Source: Paenibacillus aquistagni (GTDB taxonomy: Bacteria > Bacillota > Bacilli > Paenibacillales > Paenibacillaceae). Taken from it: 64,000 bases of DNA. The notes under the pieces were generated by a model. It was not told the DNA's origin. It did no database searches and saw nothing but the letters and a program-made list of their open reading frames with translations. The stretch spans positions 124,001 to 188,000 of the forward strand of contig NZ_FXAZ01000007.1 of the NCBI RefSeq assembly GCF_900177815.1. The letters are read 5' to 3'. This document shows, piece after piece, positions 32,811 to 41,703 of this stretch. The position numbers and the translations under genes are program-made. Each line of letters begins with the position of its first letter. Within the stretch, counting starts at the first letter, position 1.

Positions 32811-33962
32811 CTACTCAATCTTAATCTTGCGCTTGTCTAACCGCTTGTTCGTCATCGTGCGCACAAGCGTATATATGACGGCAAATGCGGGGATGCCAAG
32901 GAGCATGCCCACAAGGCCAAAGAGGCTGCCGCCAATTAGCAGCGCTGCAAGCACCCATACGCCTGAGAGGCCAATGGAATTGCCGACAACCTTTGGATAA
33001 ATGATATTTCCTTCAATTTGCTGCAGCACGAGAATAAAAATAACAAACCAGAAGGCCTTCGGCGGATCAATCATAAGAATGATGAATGCGCTCGGGATGG
33101 TCCCAATATACGCGCCAAAGATCGGGATAACACTCGTTACCCCTACAATGACACTGATTAACAACGCATATGGGAAGGAGAACAAGGTCATCCCGACGAA
33201 GCATAGGCCGCCAAGAATGGCCGCTTCTGTCAACTGGCCTGCAATGAACCCGCTGAACGCCTTGTTCGTGATCGTGCCCACTTCCAGGGTCTTGTCTGCT
33301 TTTTGCTTTGGAAGATAAGCATACAATAGCTTCTTAAAAATGCGTATGATATTTTCCTTGCTCAGCAGCAGATAAACAGACAGCATGATGCCCATGATCA
33401 CATTAAATAGACTCGCCGTAAAATCCTTCGTGAAGGTAAGCACATACGGAATGATATTGACCATCCACTCTGCTGCCTTCTGCATGATTTCATTCCAGTT
33501 GAGCGCAATCTTCTGCAGGATGTCGCTGTCAACAGGTGCATTTGCGGCCAAGTTCTCAATCCACAGCTTCACAGACTCCATGGAGCTTGGAATCACATTC
33601 ATCAGCATCGATAAGCTCGTAAACAGCTGTGGGAGAATAAACCAGGCCAGCAAAATAAAGATGAGGAATGTCGTCACATACGTGAGCAGCAAGGATACGG
33701 GACGTCTGAATCGGTTCCATAAGGGGTGATTGCGTCGATTAAGCGGTTTGAAGATTCGTTCCTCAAACTGCTTCAATAAAATATTAAGCACATACGCAAT
33801 CGCAATCCCCAAAATAACCGGATTCAGTAAGCCTGACAGCTCATACAGGAAATTTTTGACCGTATTTAGATTCGTTAATAAGAGATACAGCACCACGGTA
33901 TAAGTAGCGATGATAAGGTACTTTCTCATGTCACCCAATGGGCGTTTATTATGATTGTCCAA
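32811..33962 (-). CDS. AI-2E family transporter (383 aa)
   Basis: Polytopic membrane protein of the AI-2E/PerM family, whose members export small molecules or exchange Na+/H+. About eight hydrophobic segments are visible. Signatures are NPVILGIAIAYVLNILL near the N-terminus, GFIAGQLTEAAILGGLCFVGM, and IPIFGAYIGTIPSAFIILMIDP followed by IEGNIIYPKVVGNSIGLSGVWVL and FGLVGMLLGIPAFAVIY near the end. The TTG start at 33962 follows AGGAG; ATG 33929 is an alternative. It is a single gene with no coupled partner. Confidence 0.87.
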   Translation of the reverse strand: MDNHNKRPLGDMRKYLIIATYTVVLYLLLTNLNTVKNFLYELSGLLNPVILGIAIAYVLNILLKQFEERIFKPLNRRNHPLWNRFRRPVSLLLTYVTTFLIFILLAWFILPQLFTSLSMLMNVIPSSMESVKLWIENLAANAPVDSDILQKIALNWNEIMQKAAEWMVNIIPYVLTFTKDFTASLFNVIMGIMLSVYLLLSKENIIRIFKKLLYAYLPKQKADKTLEVGTITNKAFSGFIAGQLTEAAILGGLCFVGMTLFSFPYALLISVIVGVTSVIPIFGAYIGTIPSAFIILMIDPPKAFWFVIFILVLQQIEGNIIYPKVVGNSIGLSGVWVLAALLIGGSLFGLVGMLLGIPAFAVIYTLVRTMTNKRLDKRKIKIE

Positions 33963-34030
33963 TAGCTCTATACTCCTGACTGACCACCATGTGATCGAAG
34001 GGCATCAATAGCAATTGCGTTATATCTTCC

Positions 34031-35320
34031 TTAATCTGACGGGGAAGAGTCGCGCTTCTCCTTCAACCATTTTGGCGCTCCCTTATTTTTGCGTTCCCGA
34101 TGACGATCATTTTTCTTGTTATTGACCGATTTTACAGCTGCGCTGCGCTTCATTTTCGGCTTCGCTTGCTTTTTACGCTCTTCAACAGGAAGGACACGTC
34201 CGTTATTGAACGCCTGCTCATGCATCTCGATGTTGAGCTGTTTTTGGAACTTGCGCATAATAAAGCGTTCCTTCTCTGTAATCAGGTTCACCGATACGCC
34301 CTTGCGTCCCATACGACCGGTCCGTCCAGCCCGATGAACATAATGCTCCGCATCAATAGCAGGCTGCAAACTGAATACAAAAGGCATCTCCGGAATATCC
34401 AATCCTCTTGCAGCCACATCTGTCGCCAGCAGCAGCTGGAATTCCCCTTCTCGGAACTGGCGCAGCACTCGCACGCGCTCCTGCTTCGGCGCATCCCCAT
34501 ACAATGAAGCGACAGACATCTTCGCAAAACGGAGCTTCGCTTCCCACTCGCCAATCATGCTTGAGTCATTCACAAATACAAGCGCCCGCTTCGGCTCCCA
34601 ATGGCGAACAAGCTTGCGCAGCATATCAATCTTCTCGCGCTCCTCAGTCACGAAGTAGGAATGGACGATGGTCGACGCTACACGCTTATCCGGGTCGATC
34701 CCAATGTGAGCTGGGTCCTGCATCCACTTGTCAGCAAGCTCGCGAACCTCATCTGGCAATGTAGCCGAGAAGAAGAGCAGCTGACGGTCTCTAGGCGCGC
34801 GGTTCAAGACGATGTCCATATCATGAGCAGCGCCCTGCTGCAGCACATGGTCCACTTCATCAATAACGATGGTATGAACTTCATGAATCTTCAGCTTTTT
34901 CATCTCAACGAGCTCGCGAATGCGGCCAGGCGTTCCTACAACCACCTCTGGACGCTGCTTCAGCTTGTCCACCTGACGGTGCAGCGCCGCTCCGCCAATC
35001 AATGGCTGAATACGTATATCCATTGTGTCCACTAGAAATTCTGCCTCGCGCACAATCTGCATCGCAAGCTCTTGTGTTGGCGCAACGACTACAGCTTGAG
35101 TGCGCTTCTCCTCAGCATGAATTCTCATCAATACAGGCAGCAGATAAGCTAGTGTCTTCCCTGTTCCGGTCTGAGACTGCGCAAGCACATCTCTGCCCTC
35201 TAATGCTGCTGGTATAGCCTCAGCCTGCACAGGAGATGCGGTATGAATGTCACGCGTTGCAAGGCGGGTAACATAAGCCTCGCCTATGTGCAAATCTTTA
35301 AATGTAAAAGTCAAATTCAT
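34031..35320 (-). CDS. DEAD-box family ATP-dependent RNA helicase with DEVD motif II (429 aa)
   Basis: RNA helicase. The Q-motif region is followed by motif I AQSQTGTGKT (47-56), Ia PTQELAMQI, Ib GTPGR, motif II DEVD (154-157) rather than DEAD, motif III SAT, then VFVNDSS, TDVAARGLDIP and motif VI HRAGRTGRMGRKG. The C-terminal 60 residues are Lys/Arg-rich (RKKQAKPKMKRS), typical of an RNA-binding tail. The ATG at 35320 follows GAGAGGAAC; upstream in-frame codons have no ribosome site. It is similar in size to CshB/YfmL-type helicases of Bacillus. Confidence 0.9.
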   Translation of the reverse strand: MNLTFTFKDLHIGEAYVTRLATRDIHTASPVQAEAIPAALEGRDVLAQSQTGTGKTLAYLLPVLMRIHAEEKRTQAVVVAPTQELAMQIVREAEFLVDTMDIRIQPLIGGAALHRQVDKLKQRPEVVVGTPGRIRELVEMKKLKIHEVHTIVIDEVDHVLQQGAAHDMDIVLNRAPRDRQLLFFSATLPDEVRELADKWMQDPAHIGIDPDKRVASTIVHSYFVTEEREKIDMLRKLVRHWEPKRALVFVNDSSMIGEWEAKLRFAKMSVASLYGDAPKQERVRVLRQFREGEFQLLLATDVAARGLDIPEMPFVFSLQPAIDAEHYVHRAGRTGRMGRKGVSVNLITEKERFIMRKFQKQLNIEMHEQAFNNGRVLPVEERKKQAKPKMKRSAAVKSVNNKKNDRHRERKNKGAPKWLKEKRDSSPSD

Positions 35321-35500
35321 CGTTCCTCTCTGTTGCAAATCCCTTAACTTTCCTACGCTACGCTCCATTATAGCGAAAACGAATCCTATCCTCCAACTTT
35401 CTTCTCATGGTAGGATATGCTAACCTTAGTATAGGTCATCTGCTCTTCACTTAAGCAGATGATGCTTGAGCCAATAATTGATCATGAAGGAGGGAGCACT

Positions 35501-35761
35501 GTGCAGCAGCCTCAAGATAATCAAGCAGATGCCGCTTTTGAAGGTTTGCTTCAAAAATATACGGAGCTTCTTATCGGCAAAGATGATGCTGAAAGTATAG
35601 ACATGATCCAAAAATGGGCGGTCATGAATCATATTCATAAAACGATGCCCAATCTAATGCGGCATTGGAATGAGAGCCATCCTGAGGCCAAGGCAGAGAT
35701 GAAGGCCTTGTTCGAACAGGTGAAGTCACTTAACGAAGCTCATCGCGAAGCAGGAAAATAG
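35501..35761 (+). CDS. DUF2573 family protein, YusU-like (86 aa)
   Basis: Function unknown. The GTG start at 35501 follows AAGGAGGG. The conserved features LLQKYTELLIGK, WAVMNHIHKTMPNLMRHWNESHPEAKAEM and the terminal LNEAHRE match the DUF2573 family of Bacillales as I recall it (B. subtilis YusU). All-helical and cytoplasmic. It is divergent from the helicase gene. Confidence 0.75.
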   Translation: MQQPQDNQADAAFEGLLQKYTELLIGKDDAESIDMIQKWAVMNHIHKTMPNLMRHWNESHPEAKAEMKALFEQVKSLNEAHREAGK

Positions 35762-35805
35762 AGAACACTTTGTGATATGGGCAAAACGTTCTCTTATTCA
35801 AAAAA

Positions 35806-35905
35806 GTCCGCCTATTCACTGCAGCGACAGGATCATGTCAGCTTCATGAAGCTGTATTCATCATGAGTGATCCATAGTTTGCTGAACGTAATGGCGGACC
35901 TTTTT
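35806..35905. terminator. Nested three-stem structure between convergent genes
   Basis: AAAAA-GTCCGCC (35806-35812) pairs with GGCGGAC (35893-35899), which is followed by CTTTTT. Inside it GGATCA (35830) pairs with TGATCC (35868), and inside that is the perfect palindrome CAGCTTCATGAAGCTG (35839-35854). It probably terminates both the DUF2573 gene and the convergent SDR gene, but it is unusually elaborate. Confidence 0.55.
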
Positions 35906-35914
35906 ATGGTGTCT

Positions 35915-36691
35915 TTATTTCTTGTTTAGCAGCTTTGCGGCTGCACCGCTCGATAAGCGAGGGAACAGCTGCATAAGCTTCACGCCGATCGAGGCTAGAC
36001 GAGGAAGATCAGCTTCAGAGCGTCCCCGTTCGATGACAGAGACAATTTTCTTTGCTACACGCTCTGGCGGCATCATAAACCAGCGTACATTATTTGCATA
36101 TTGGCCTGATGGATCTGCCGTATCGAAGAATGGTGTGTCTATGGGACCAGGATTAATCGCAGATACAATCACGCCAGTATGGGCAAGCTCCATGCGCAGT
36201 GAATTGGTGAAGCCAAGCACGGCATGCTTGGACGCAGAATAAGCGGTTGACTTCGGCGTGCCAATCTTGCCTGCAATCGAAGCTACATTGACGATCTGTC
36301 CCGCACCGCGCGCAAGCATCGAAGGCAGCACCGCTTTCGTGCAGCGAACAACCCCCATATAATTGACATCCATCATCGCTTCGAACTCCTGAATAGGCAT
36401 CTCCATCGCCATCTTGAACAATCCGAACCCCGCGTTATTGACCAGAACATCGATTTTGCCATGACGCGCGATTACCGCTTCCATCACCATATGTACTTGC
36501 TGCTCATCCGTAACATCCAGCACCATGCATTCATGAGCGCCAGCAATGGACTTTGACACCTCCTGCAGCTTCGCTTCTGATCTCGCAGCCAGAATAGGTA
36601 TTCCGCCCGCTTCAGAGACATACTTTGCAGTAAGCGCGCCAATCCCACTGGATGCGCCTGTAATCAAGACGATTTTGTTCTGTAAGCTCAT
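35915..36691 (-). CDS. SDR family oxidoreductase, YqjQ-like (258 aa)
   Basis: NAD(P)-dependent short-chain dehydrogenase; the substrate is unknown. TGASSGIG binds the cofactor near the N-terminus, NNAGFG and VNVASIAG follow, and the catalytic tetrad is completed by YSASK. PGPIDTPFF comes next. The C-terminal 40 residues extend past the core. It lies 17 bp downstream of the cheX-like gene and is probably co-transcribed with it. Confidence 0.88.
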   Translation of the reverse strand: MSLQNKIVLITGASSGIGALTAKYVSEAGGIPILAARSEAKLQEVSKSIAGAHECMVLDVTDEQQVHMVMEAVIARHGKIDVLVNNAGFGLFKMAMEMPIQEFEAMMDVNYMGVVRCTKAVLPSMLARGAGQIVNVASIAGKIGTPKSTAYSASKHAVLGFTNSLRMELAHTGVIVSAINPGPIDTPFFDTADPSGQYANNVRWFMMPPERVAKKIVSVIERGRSEADLPRLASIGVKLMQLFPRLSSGAAAKLLNKK

Positions 36692-36708
36692 CGTTTCGCT
36701 CTGCCTTT

Positions 36709-37155
36709 CTAGCCGACTCTCACCAATACATCGAATCGACCAATATGTTCGAGGTGCAGTGGAACCGCCATCGCACTGTCCTGCCCAAGCGCTTCGCTTC
36801 TAAACAACTGAGGAGGCGTAATATCCACTATAATGCCTTCATTATATAACAAAGTGGAGGCGTTACCGCTAATCATATTGCTAAGCTCAGAAATCGCGCT
36901 TTCTCCCATCATGTCGAGAGATTCAAGCGGGTATCCTCCCATCATCGCAGAAGCCATTTTTACTGCAACTTCTTCACTTAGACCAAATGCAATATCCAAG
37001 GACAGCTGTCCTGTCAGTTCGATCTTCACTAGAAGGTCGTGATCACCGCTCCATACGGTCATCTCCATTTCCCCGCGCTCAGGGCGAACCTGTACGACCT
37101 GCTCAATCACCGTACAAGCAGAATGAAGAAATGGGTGTATCCATTTTGCTTCCAT
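36709..37155 (-). CDS. cheX: CheX-like chemotaxis phosphatase (148 aa)
   Basis: Predicted CheY-P phosphatase of the CheC/CheX family. It begins MEAKWIHPFLHSACTVIEQV, typical of CheX. The active-site helix is ESAISELSNMISGNA, with the E-x-x-N pair that positions water for dephosphorylation. A GTG three codons upstream (37164) is closer to the AAGGGG ribosome site and may be the start. No other chemotaxis gene is nearby. It is followed after 17 bp by the SDR gene. Confidence 0.82.
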   Translation of the reverse strand: MEAKWIHPFLHSACTVIEQVVQVRPERGEMEMTVWSGDHDLLVKIELTGQLSLDIAFGLSEEVAVKMASAMMGGYPLESLDMMGESAISELSNMISGNASTLLYNEGIIVDITPPQLFRSEALGQDSAMAVPLHLEHIGRFDVLVRVG

Positions 37156-37333
37156 AAATAACACTTCGCCCCTTCCGACAACAAAAGAGTCTAATCGACA
37201 TGCACCATGCCGGTTCATTTTACGATGCTACGACTATTATACTGAAAACACGAATAAAGAACTAGATTAATCAAACAATTATTCATTTCGTCCTATACTC
37301 GATTCCACACACTATATGTCGAAAGGTGCAAAA

Positions 37334-37357
37334 AAAGGACGGGATATCCCGTCCTTT
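37334..37357 (-). terminator. Terminator of the GH125 gene
   Basis: A perfect palindrome, AAAGGACGGGAT/ATCCCGTCCTTT, followed on the minus strand by TTTGCACC, lies 4 bp after the GH125 stop. Confidence 0.85.
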
Positions 37358-37361
37358 ATGA

Positions 37362-38684
37362 TTATTTCAATAGGCCGCGCTTCATCGCTTTGTACACCAG
37401 TTGGGAGAACAAGCTGTTGGACCAAGCAAACCATTTGCGCGTGAAGATCGTTGGATCATCCGAATGGAAGCCCTCGTGCATGAAGCCTGTATCTGCATCA
37501 GTGGCCTCAAGCATGTTGACCATCGCCACCATCTCTTCATCTGTGCTGGCTGTCAAGCCCTGCATGGACAACGCCATATGCCATACATAGCCGTCTGGCG
37601 TATGCGGGCTGCCGATTCCCTTCGCAACCTTCCCTTCGAAGTAATAAGGGTTGTCCTTGCTCAGGATAAATTGGCGTGTATTTTGATACACTTCATCTTC
37701 GCTGCCGACATATCCGATGTACGGAATGCCAATCAAGCTTGGCGTACCTGCGTCATCCATCAGGCAGAAGTTGCCGTAGCCATCTGTCTCATAAGCATAG
37801 ATGCGGCCGTATTTCGGATGCGTGACAACACCATACAGCTGGATGCCGTGATTGATCTCATCTTCAAGCTTCTTCATCTCTGCAACGAACAGCTCATCGC
37901 GGAAGCCGTAGCGAGCGATCTCTTGCATTTGGCGCAAGCTGACAACTGCAAACATGTTCGATGGAATATTATAGTGGAAGTCGCAAGCATCATCGGATGG
38001 ACGGAAGCCAGACCAAGTCATGCCCGTATAGTTGACCGGCATGCCCATGCCATCATTGCGAAGCGTATCGATATCCGGGCAGTTCTCACGGTTGAAGCGA
38101 TAAGGCGATTGCTCAAAGTGGCGCTGCTCTACTTTCCACAAGTCTACAATTTTACGCATTGCGGTTTTGAAGTTCGTATCGAAAATATCCGTAAGGCCAG
38201 TTTCCTTCCAATACGTATACGCAAGACGGATGGAGAAGCAGAGGGAATCGAGCTCATATTTGCGCTCCCATACCCATGCGCTCATATCCGTTTGGTCATT
38301 GGCATCCCAGTGCCAGTCATTGGCTGTCTCGTTGAACGCATTCGCATAAGGATCAAGATTAATGTACATCATATGGCGCTTGATCAAACCGCCAATAATG
38401 CGCTGAAGCTCTTTGTCTTCCTTCGCAAACGGCACATAATGGATCACCTGTTCAACAGAATCGCGAAGCCACATAGCAGGAATATCTCCTGTGATGACAA
38501 ACGTTGTGCCGTCTTCCATCAGCTTTGTTGTTGTTTCAAGCGTATTCGGGAAGCAGTTTTTGAACAGCTGCAGCAGCTTTGGACGGTGAGCAAGCTCTTT
38601 CTCGGCCTCAGCTAGCACCTGTTTTACCGCTGCTGGCATTTCAAATTTAGGCATATCAATCTTAGGCAGTCTAAAATTCTCCAT
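37362..38684 (-). CDS. GH125 family exo-alpha-1,6-mannosidase (440 aa)
   Basis: Metal-independent alpha-mannosidase of glycoside hydrolase family 125, an (alpha/alpha)6 barrel known to remove non-reducing alpha-1,6-mannose. Recognised by FVITGDIPAMWLRDSVEQV near the N-terminus, ANDWHWDANDQTDMSAWVWERKYELDS, WSGFRPSDDACDFHYNIPSNMF and SPHTPDGYVWHMALSMQGLT. It has no signal peptide, so it acts in the cytoplasm on imported oligosaccharides. The ATG at 38684 follows GGAGGAG. It lies 123 bp downstream of a sulfatase gene. Confidence 0.9.
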   Translation of the reverse strand: MENFRLPKIDMPKFEMPAAVKQVLAEAEKELAHRPKLLQLFKNCFPNTLETTTKLMEDGTTFVITGDIPAMWLRDSVEQVIHYVPFAKEDKELQRIIGGLIKRHMMYINLDPYANAFNETANDWHWDANDQTDMSAWVWERKYELDSLCFSIRLAYTYWKETGLTDIFDTNFKTAMRKIVDLWKVEQRHFEQSPYRFNRENCPDIDTLRNDGMGMPVNYTGMTWSGFRPSDDACDFHYNIPSNMFAVVSLRQMQEIARYGFRDELFVAEMKKLEDEINHGIQLYGVVTHPKYGRIYAYETDGYGNFCLMDDAGTPSLIGIPYIGYVGSEDEVYQNTRQFILSKDNPYYFEGKVAKGIGSPHTPDGYVWHMALSMQGLTASTDEEMVAMVNMLEATDADTGFMHEGFHSDDPTIFTRKWFAWSNSLFSQLVYKAMKRGLLK

Positions 38685-38807
38685 GATTTCTCCTCCACAT
38701 TGGTCCACTTTATATGTTTATGTTGGATGTCATGATTGATAGCGATAACACCACGACACCTCTAGTTTACATGTATACGTTCTCAGTGGCTAGACCTATC
38801 TCATGGT

Positions 38808-40178
38808 CTATTCTTCCGAAAAATATTGTATAAACGGATCATTGGCTTGAAGCATCCATTGATGAAGCCTGGCCTGCATCTCCTTCACTTTATCCGCATA
38901 TTCCGCATCATATGCGAGATTATGGATCTCCCAAGGGTCCTTCTCTAGGCAAAACAACTGAACCTCATCGCTGCCCTCGCCTGTATGAGAAGAGGTGCGA
39001 TATCGAATATACTTCCACGTTTTGTCCTTAACCATTCGCTGCGTATCCTTATACAAGGAATAGACAGTATCGCGGAAAGGCGCTGTCCCTGTCTCAGCTG
39101 CTGCATCGGCCATGCTTCTTCCTTCCACGGACAATGGTATCGGGATATGCGCGAGCGAGCAAAGCGTCGGAAAAATATCCATCTGCATCACTTGCCCTGA
39201 TACCTTAACGCCTTCCGCAATGCCAGGTCCGCTCATCAGCCATGGGATTCGAATGCTGTGCTCATAAACGTTCTGCTTGCCCATTAAGCCATGCTGTCCG
39301 ACTGCAAGCCCATGATCTGACGTATACACAACAATCGTATGCTCAAGCTGTCCTTTCTCGCGCAGCTTCTCCACAATCCGCCCCATCTGAGCATCCATAT
39401 GGGTTATCATTGCATAGTAATCCGCAATCTCTTGCCTCACTTCTTCCAGCTTGCGAGGGACTGAGGTTAGATGCTCATCCCTTACCGTCATCTCTCCATT
39501 GTCAAACGGATGCTGCTCCCACACATTTGGAGGCAGATTCAGGCCCTCTGAATCATACATCGAAGCATACGGCTCAGGCGCTGTTCTCGGATCATGAGGC
39601 GAAGTATAAGCTACATATAAGAAGAAGGGCTCTTCTTCGTTATAGCGATCTAGGAATTCCACCGCTGTATTCGTAAACAATTCGGTTGAAAAGGTCGTTT
39701 CGATGGTACGAAGCGTTGCGACATATTCTCCGCTTGGATCATAAGGATAGACCGGAACCTTGCGATGCTCGCTCATCCCGCCAAAGAAGATGTTGTTCCC
39801 ATCCTGAAAGCTTCGCTGAAAGCTCTCTTTGTCATTATGCCATTTGCCAACTGCATAGCTATGGTAGCCATTTTTTCGAAAGGTCTCTCCGAGCGTTGCC
39901 CGATTCTTCGCAATGGTCATCTTCTCAAGTGTATCTTCTAAGGATTGGCTAACGGTAGCCCCCATAATGGTACAGCCGCTGTTCAAGCAGGCTCGGCTTG
40001 GGGCACAGACCGCTCCATCCAATCCGCCGTTAATGTAAGTATGCGAGAAGCTTACGCCTCGCTTAGCCAGATCATCAAGCACAGGTGTCTTCACGTCTTC
40101 ATTGCCATGCCAGTGAATGGCTTCATGGCGATGATCATCTGCCACAAGTACAATTACATTTGGTCGTTGCTTATCCAT
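38808..40178 (-). CDS. Cysteine-type sulfatase (456 aa)
   Basis: Arylsulfatase-superfamily hydrolase that removes sulfate esters from an unidentified glycan. NVIVLVADDHRHEA carries the N-terminal metal-binding Asp pair. C58-A-P-S-R is the formylglycine motif, so a maturing enzyme (FGE or anSME) is needed. VGKWHN and VYTSDHGLAVGQHGLMGKQNVYEHSIRIP complete the active site. It lacks a signal peptide and is therefore cytoplasmic. The start at 40178 (MDKQRPN) is chosen because the upstream frame overlaps non-coding sequence. It precedes the GH125 mannosidase on the same strand; the two may degrade one sulfated mannoside. Confidence 0.87.
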   Translation of the reverse strand: MDKQRPNVIVLVADDHRHEAIHWHGNEDVKTPVLDDLAKRGVSFSHTYINGGLDGAVCAPSRACLNSGCTIMGATVSQSLEDTLEKMTIAKNRATLGETFRKNGYHSYAVGKWHNDKESFQRSFQDGNNIFFGGMSEHRKVPVYPYDPSGEYVATLRTIETTFSTELFTNTAVEFLDRYNEEEPFFLYVAYTSPHDPRTAPEPYASMYDSEGLNLPPNVWEQHPFDNGEMTVRDEHLTSVPRKLEEVRQEIADYYAMITHMDAQMGRIVEKLREKGQLEHTIVVYTSDHGLAVGQHGLMGKQNVYEHSIRIPWLMSGPGIAEGVKVSGQVMQMDIFPTLCSLAHIPIPLSVEGRSMADAAAETGTAPFRDTVYSLYKDTQRMVKDKTWKYIRYRTSSHTGEGSDEVQLFCLEKDPWEIHNLAYDAEYADKVKEMQARLHQWMLQANDPFIQYFSEE

Positions 40179-40472
40179 TACACGCGCTCCCCTCTTCTTT
40201 GACACGAAAGTTGAACCTTCATCCTTGCTGCTTATGATAAGGTTGACTTCCTCATAGGTATGTCTATCATCACACAAGCATGATTTATTGTAAACGCCAT
40301 CAATTTCTTCTTCACGAAAACGTAAACCTTTTACAAAGCTTTTATCCCTCTTCCATGAAAAAGACGATATGCTTATAAGATATGGACAGCATGGATGTAT
40401 CAAAACCATCCTCTCAGAGTGCAGATGATTGCAATGGCCGATCATTATATTGAACTAAAGGAGAGTTGATCT

Positions 40473-41444
40473 ATGCCAAATATATGGACGCATCTTATAT
40501 TCGGTCAAGAGCTGCTTGCAGAAGCTGATCTCGCGGATTGGATTCGCACGGAGGAGCAGCAGCATGTATTTAATATGGGCTGTCAAGGTCCTGACTTCTT
40601 GTTCTACCATCATTTTTTGCCCTGGCAAAAAGGAAAGACGATGAATGAGCTTGGCAGCGCGATGCACAACGAGCATTGCGGTCCTGTGCTTATGGATCTA
40701 TTGTCGCATGTTCGGCATAACGATCATGCTACGGCTTTGTATACGCTAGGATTCATGCTGCATCACATATTGGATCGCCATATGCATCCTTATGTATTCT
40801 CTAGGTCTGGTTCTCGCAAATGGGATCATCAGCGCTTCGAGGTTCTCATGGATACCCATATCGTACGCGAGAAGCTGCAGTTGTCCACTTGGAACACACC
40901 CGTCTGGAAGCTAATCGATATTGACGGCATGCTGCCAGATGGTGTCATTACAGGGTTTAAGCGTGTTGTGGATCGGTTTTATCCCGCATTGAAGCCGCAT
41001 ATTCCTGAGCGTGCGTGGAATGATGCCATCCGTGATATGATCTCGGTTCAGAAGCTGTGCTTTGATCCCTATGGCTGGAAGCGAATCCTCACCTTCTATC
41101 AAGCAGAAGCGCTTGTCTACAAGCGGAGCACCGGCAAGCATGATGTGCTCAATATCAAGCATCGGCCATGGCTTGATCCGACAGGGACTGGCGAAAGATA
41201 TATGACGTCCATCTGGGATATGTGGGAGGCAGCAAGAATAGATGGCCTTCAAGCCATCCATGCCGTATTGGACCTCTGGCACAACGAATGGCACACGCAC
41301 CACTCCCCGCCTCCATCAGGGAGAAGTCAAGCATACGACAAGCTTGAGCGTATTCTCGGGAATCGCTCCTACGAGACCGGATTAGAACTTTCCAATAATC
41401 GTCCTATAGTTGCAGAGGACCCTATCTGGTTAGAGGCAAATTAG
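40473..41444 (+). CDS. Zinc-dependent phospholipase C-like protein (323 aa)
   Basis: It has the zinc-dependent phospholipase C/S1-P1-nuclease-like helical fold. The N-terminal MPNIWTHLIFG supplies the Trp and His metal ligands at the protein start, and further ligands appear in MGCQGPDFLFYHHF and LGFMLHHILDRHMHPYVFSRSG. Exported phospholipases carry a signal peptide; this one has none, so it is an intracellular relative of unknown substrate. AAAGGAG precedes the ATG. It is divergent from the sulfatase gene, with 294 bp between them. Confidence 0.8.
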   Translation: MPNIWTHLIFGQELLAEADLADWIRTEEQQHVFNMGCQGPDFLFYHHFLPWQKGKTMNELGSAMHNEHCGPVLMDLLSHVRHNDHATALYTLGFMLHHILDRHMHPYVFSRSGSRKWDHQRFEVLMDTHIVREKLQLSTWNTPVWKLIDIDGMLPDGVITGFKRVVDRFYPALKPHIPERAWNDAIRDMISVQKLCFDPYGWKRILTFYQAEALVYKRSTGKHDVLNIKHRPWLDPTGTGERYMTSIWDMWEAARIDGLQAIHAVLDLWHNEWHTHHSPPPSGRSQAYDKLERILGNRSYETGLELSNNRPIVAEDPIWLEAN

Positions 41445-41703
41445 AAATGAGCATGGACATTCACATAACTGAACAAACAATGGTATAAGCTAGAGATAGC
41501 TTCTTCTGCCAGTTACAAAAAGATGTGCGGGGCATATCCTTCCTTCCAGATACGTCATTCGCACATAAGCATGGCTGTGAAGAAATCTTGAACGTTCTGC
41601 GTTCATACCCCAAACCGATACTGTAATGGATTCAGACCAAGATCCCTTCGGTTATATAGTAATAAATGCTCATATACACAGAAATACATACGATTGGAGT
41701 TGG

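Noticed and set aside
37401-38615. A 404-codon plus-strand frame opposite the GH125 gene
   Set aside because: The minus-strand product is an unmistakable GH125 enzyme; the antisense product resembles nothing and has no start signal.
41487-41502. AAGCTA-gaga-TAGCTT hairpin after the phospholipase-like gene as a terminator
   Set aside because: The stem is only 6 AT-rich base pairs and no T-run follows.
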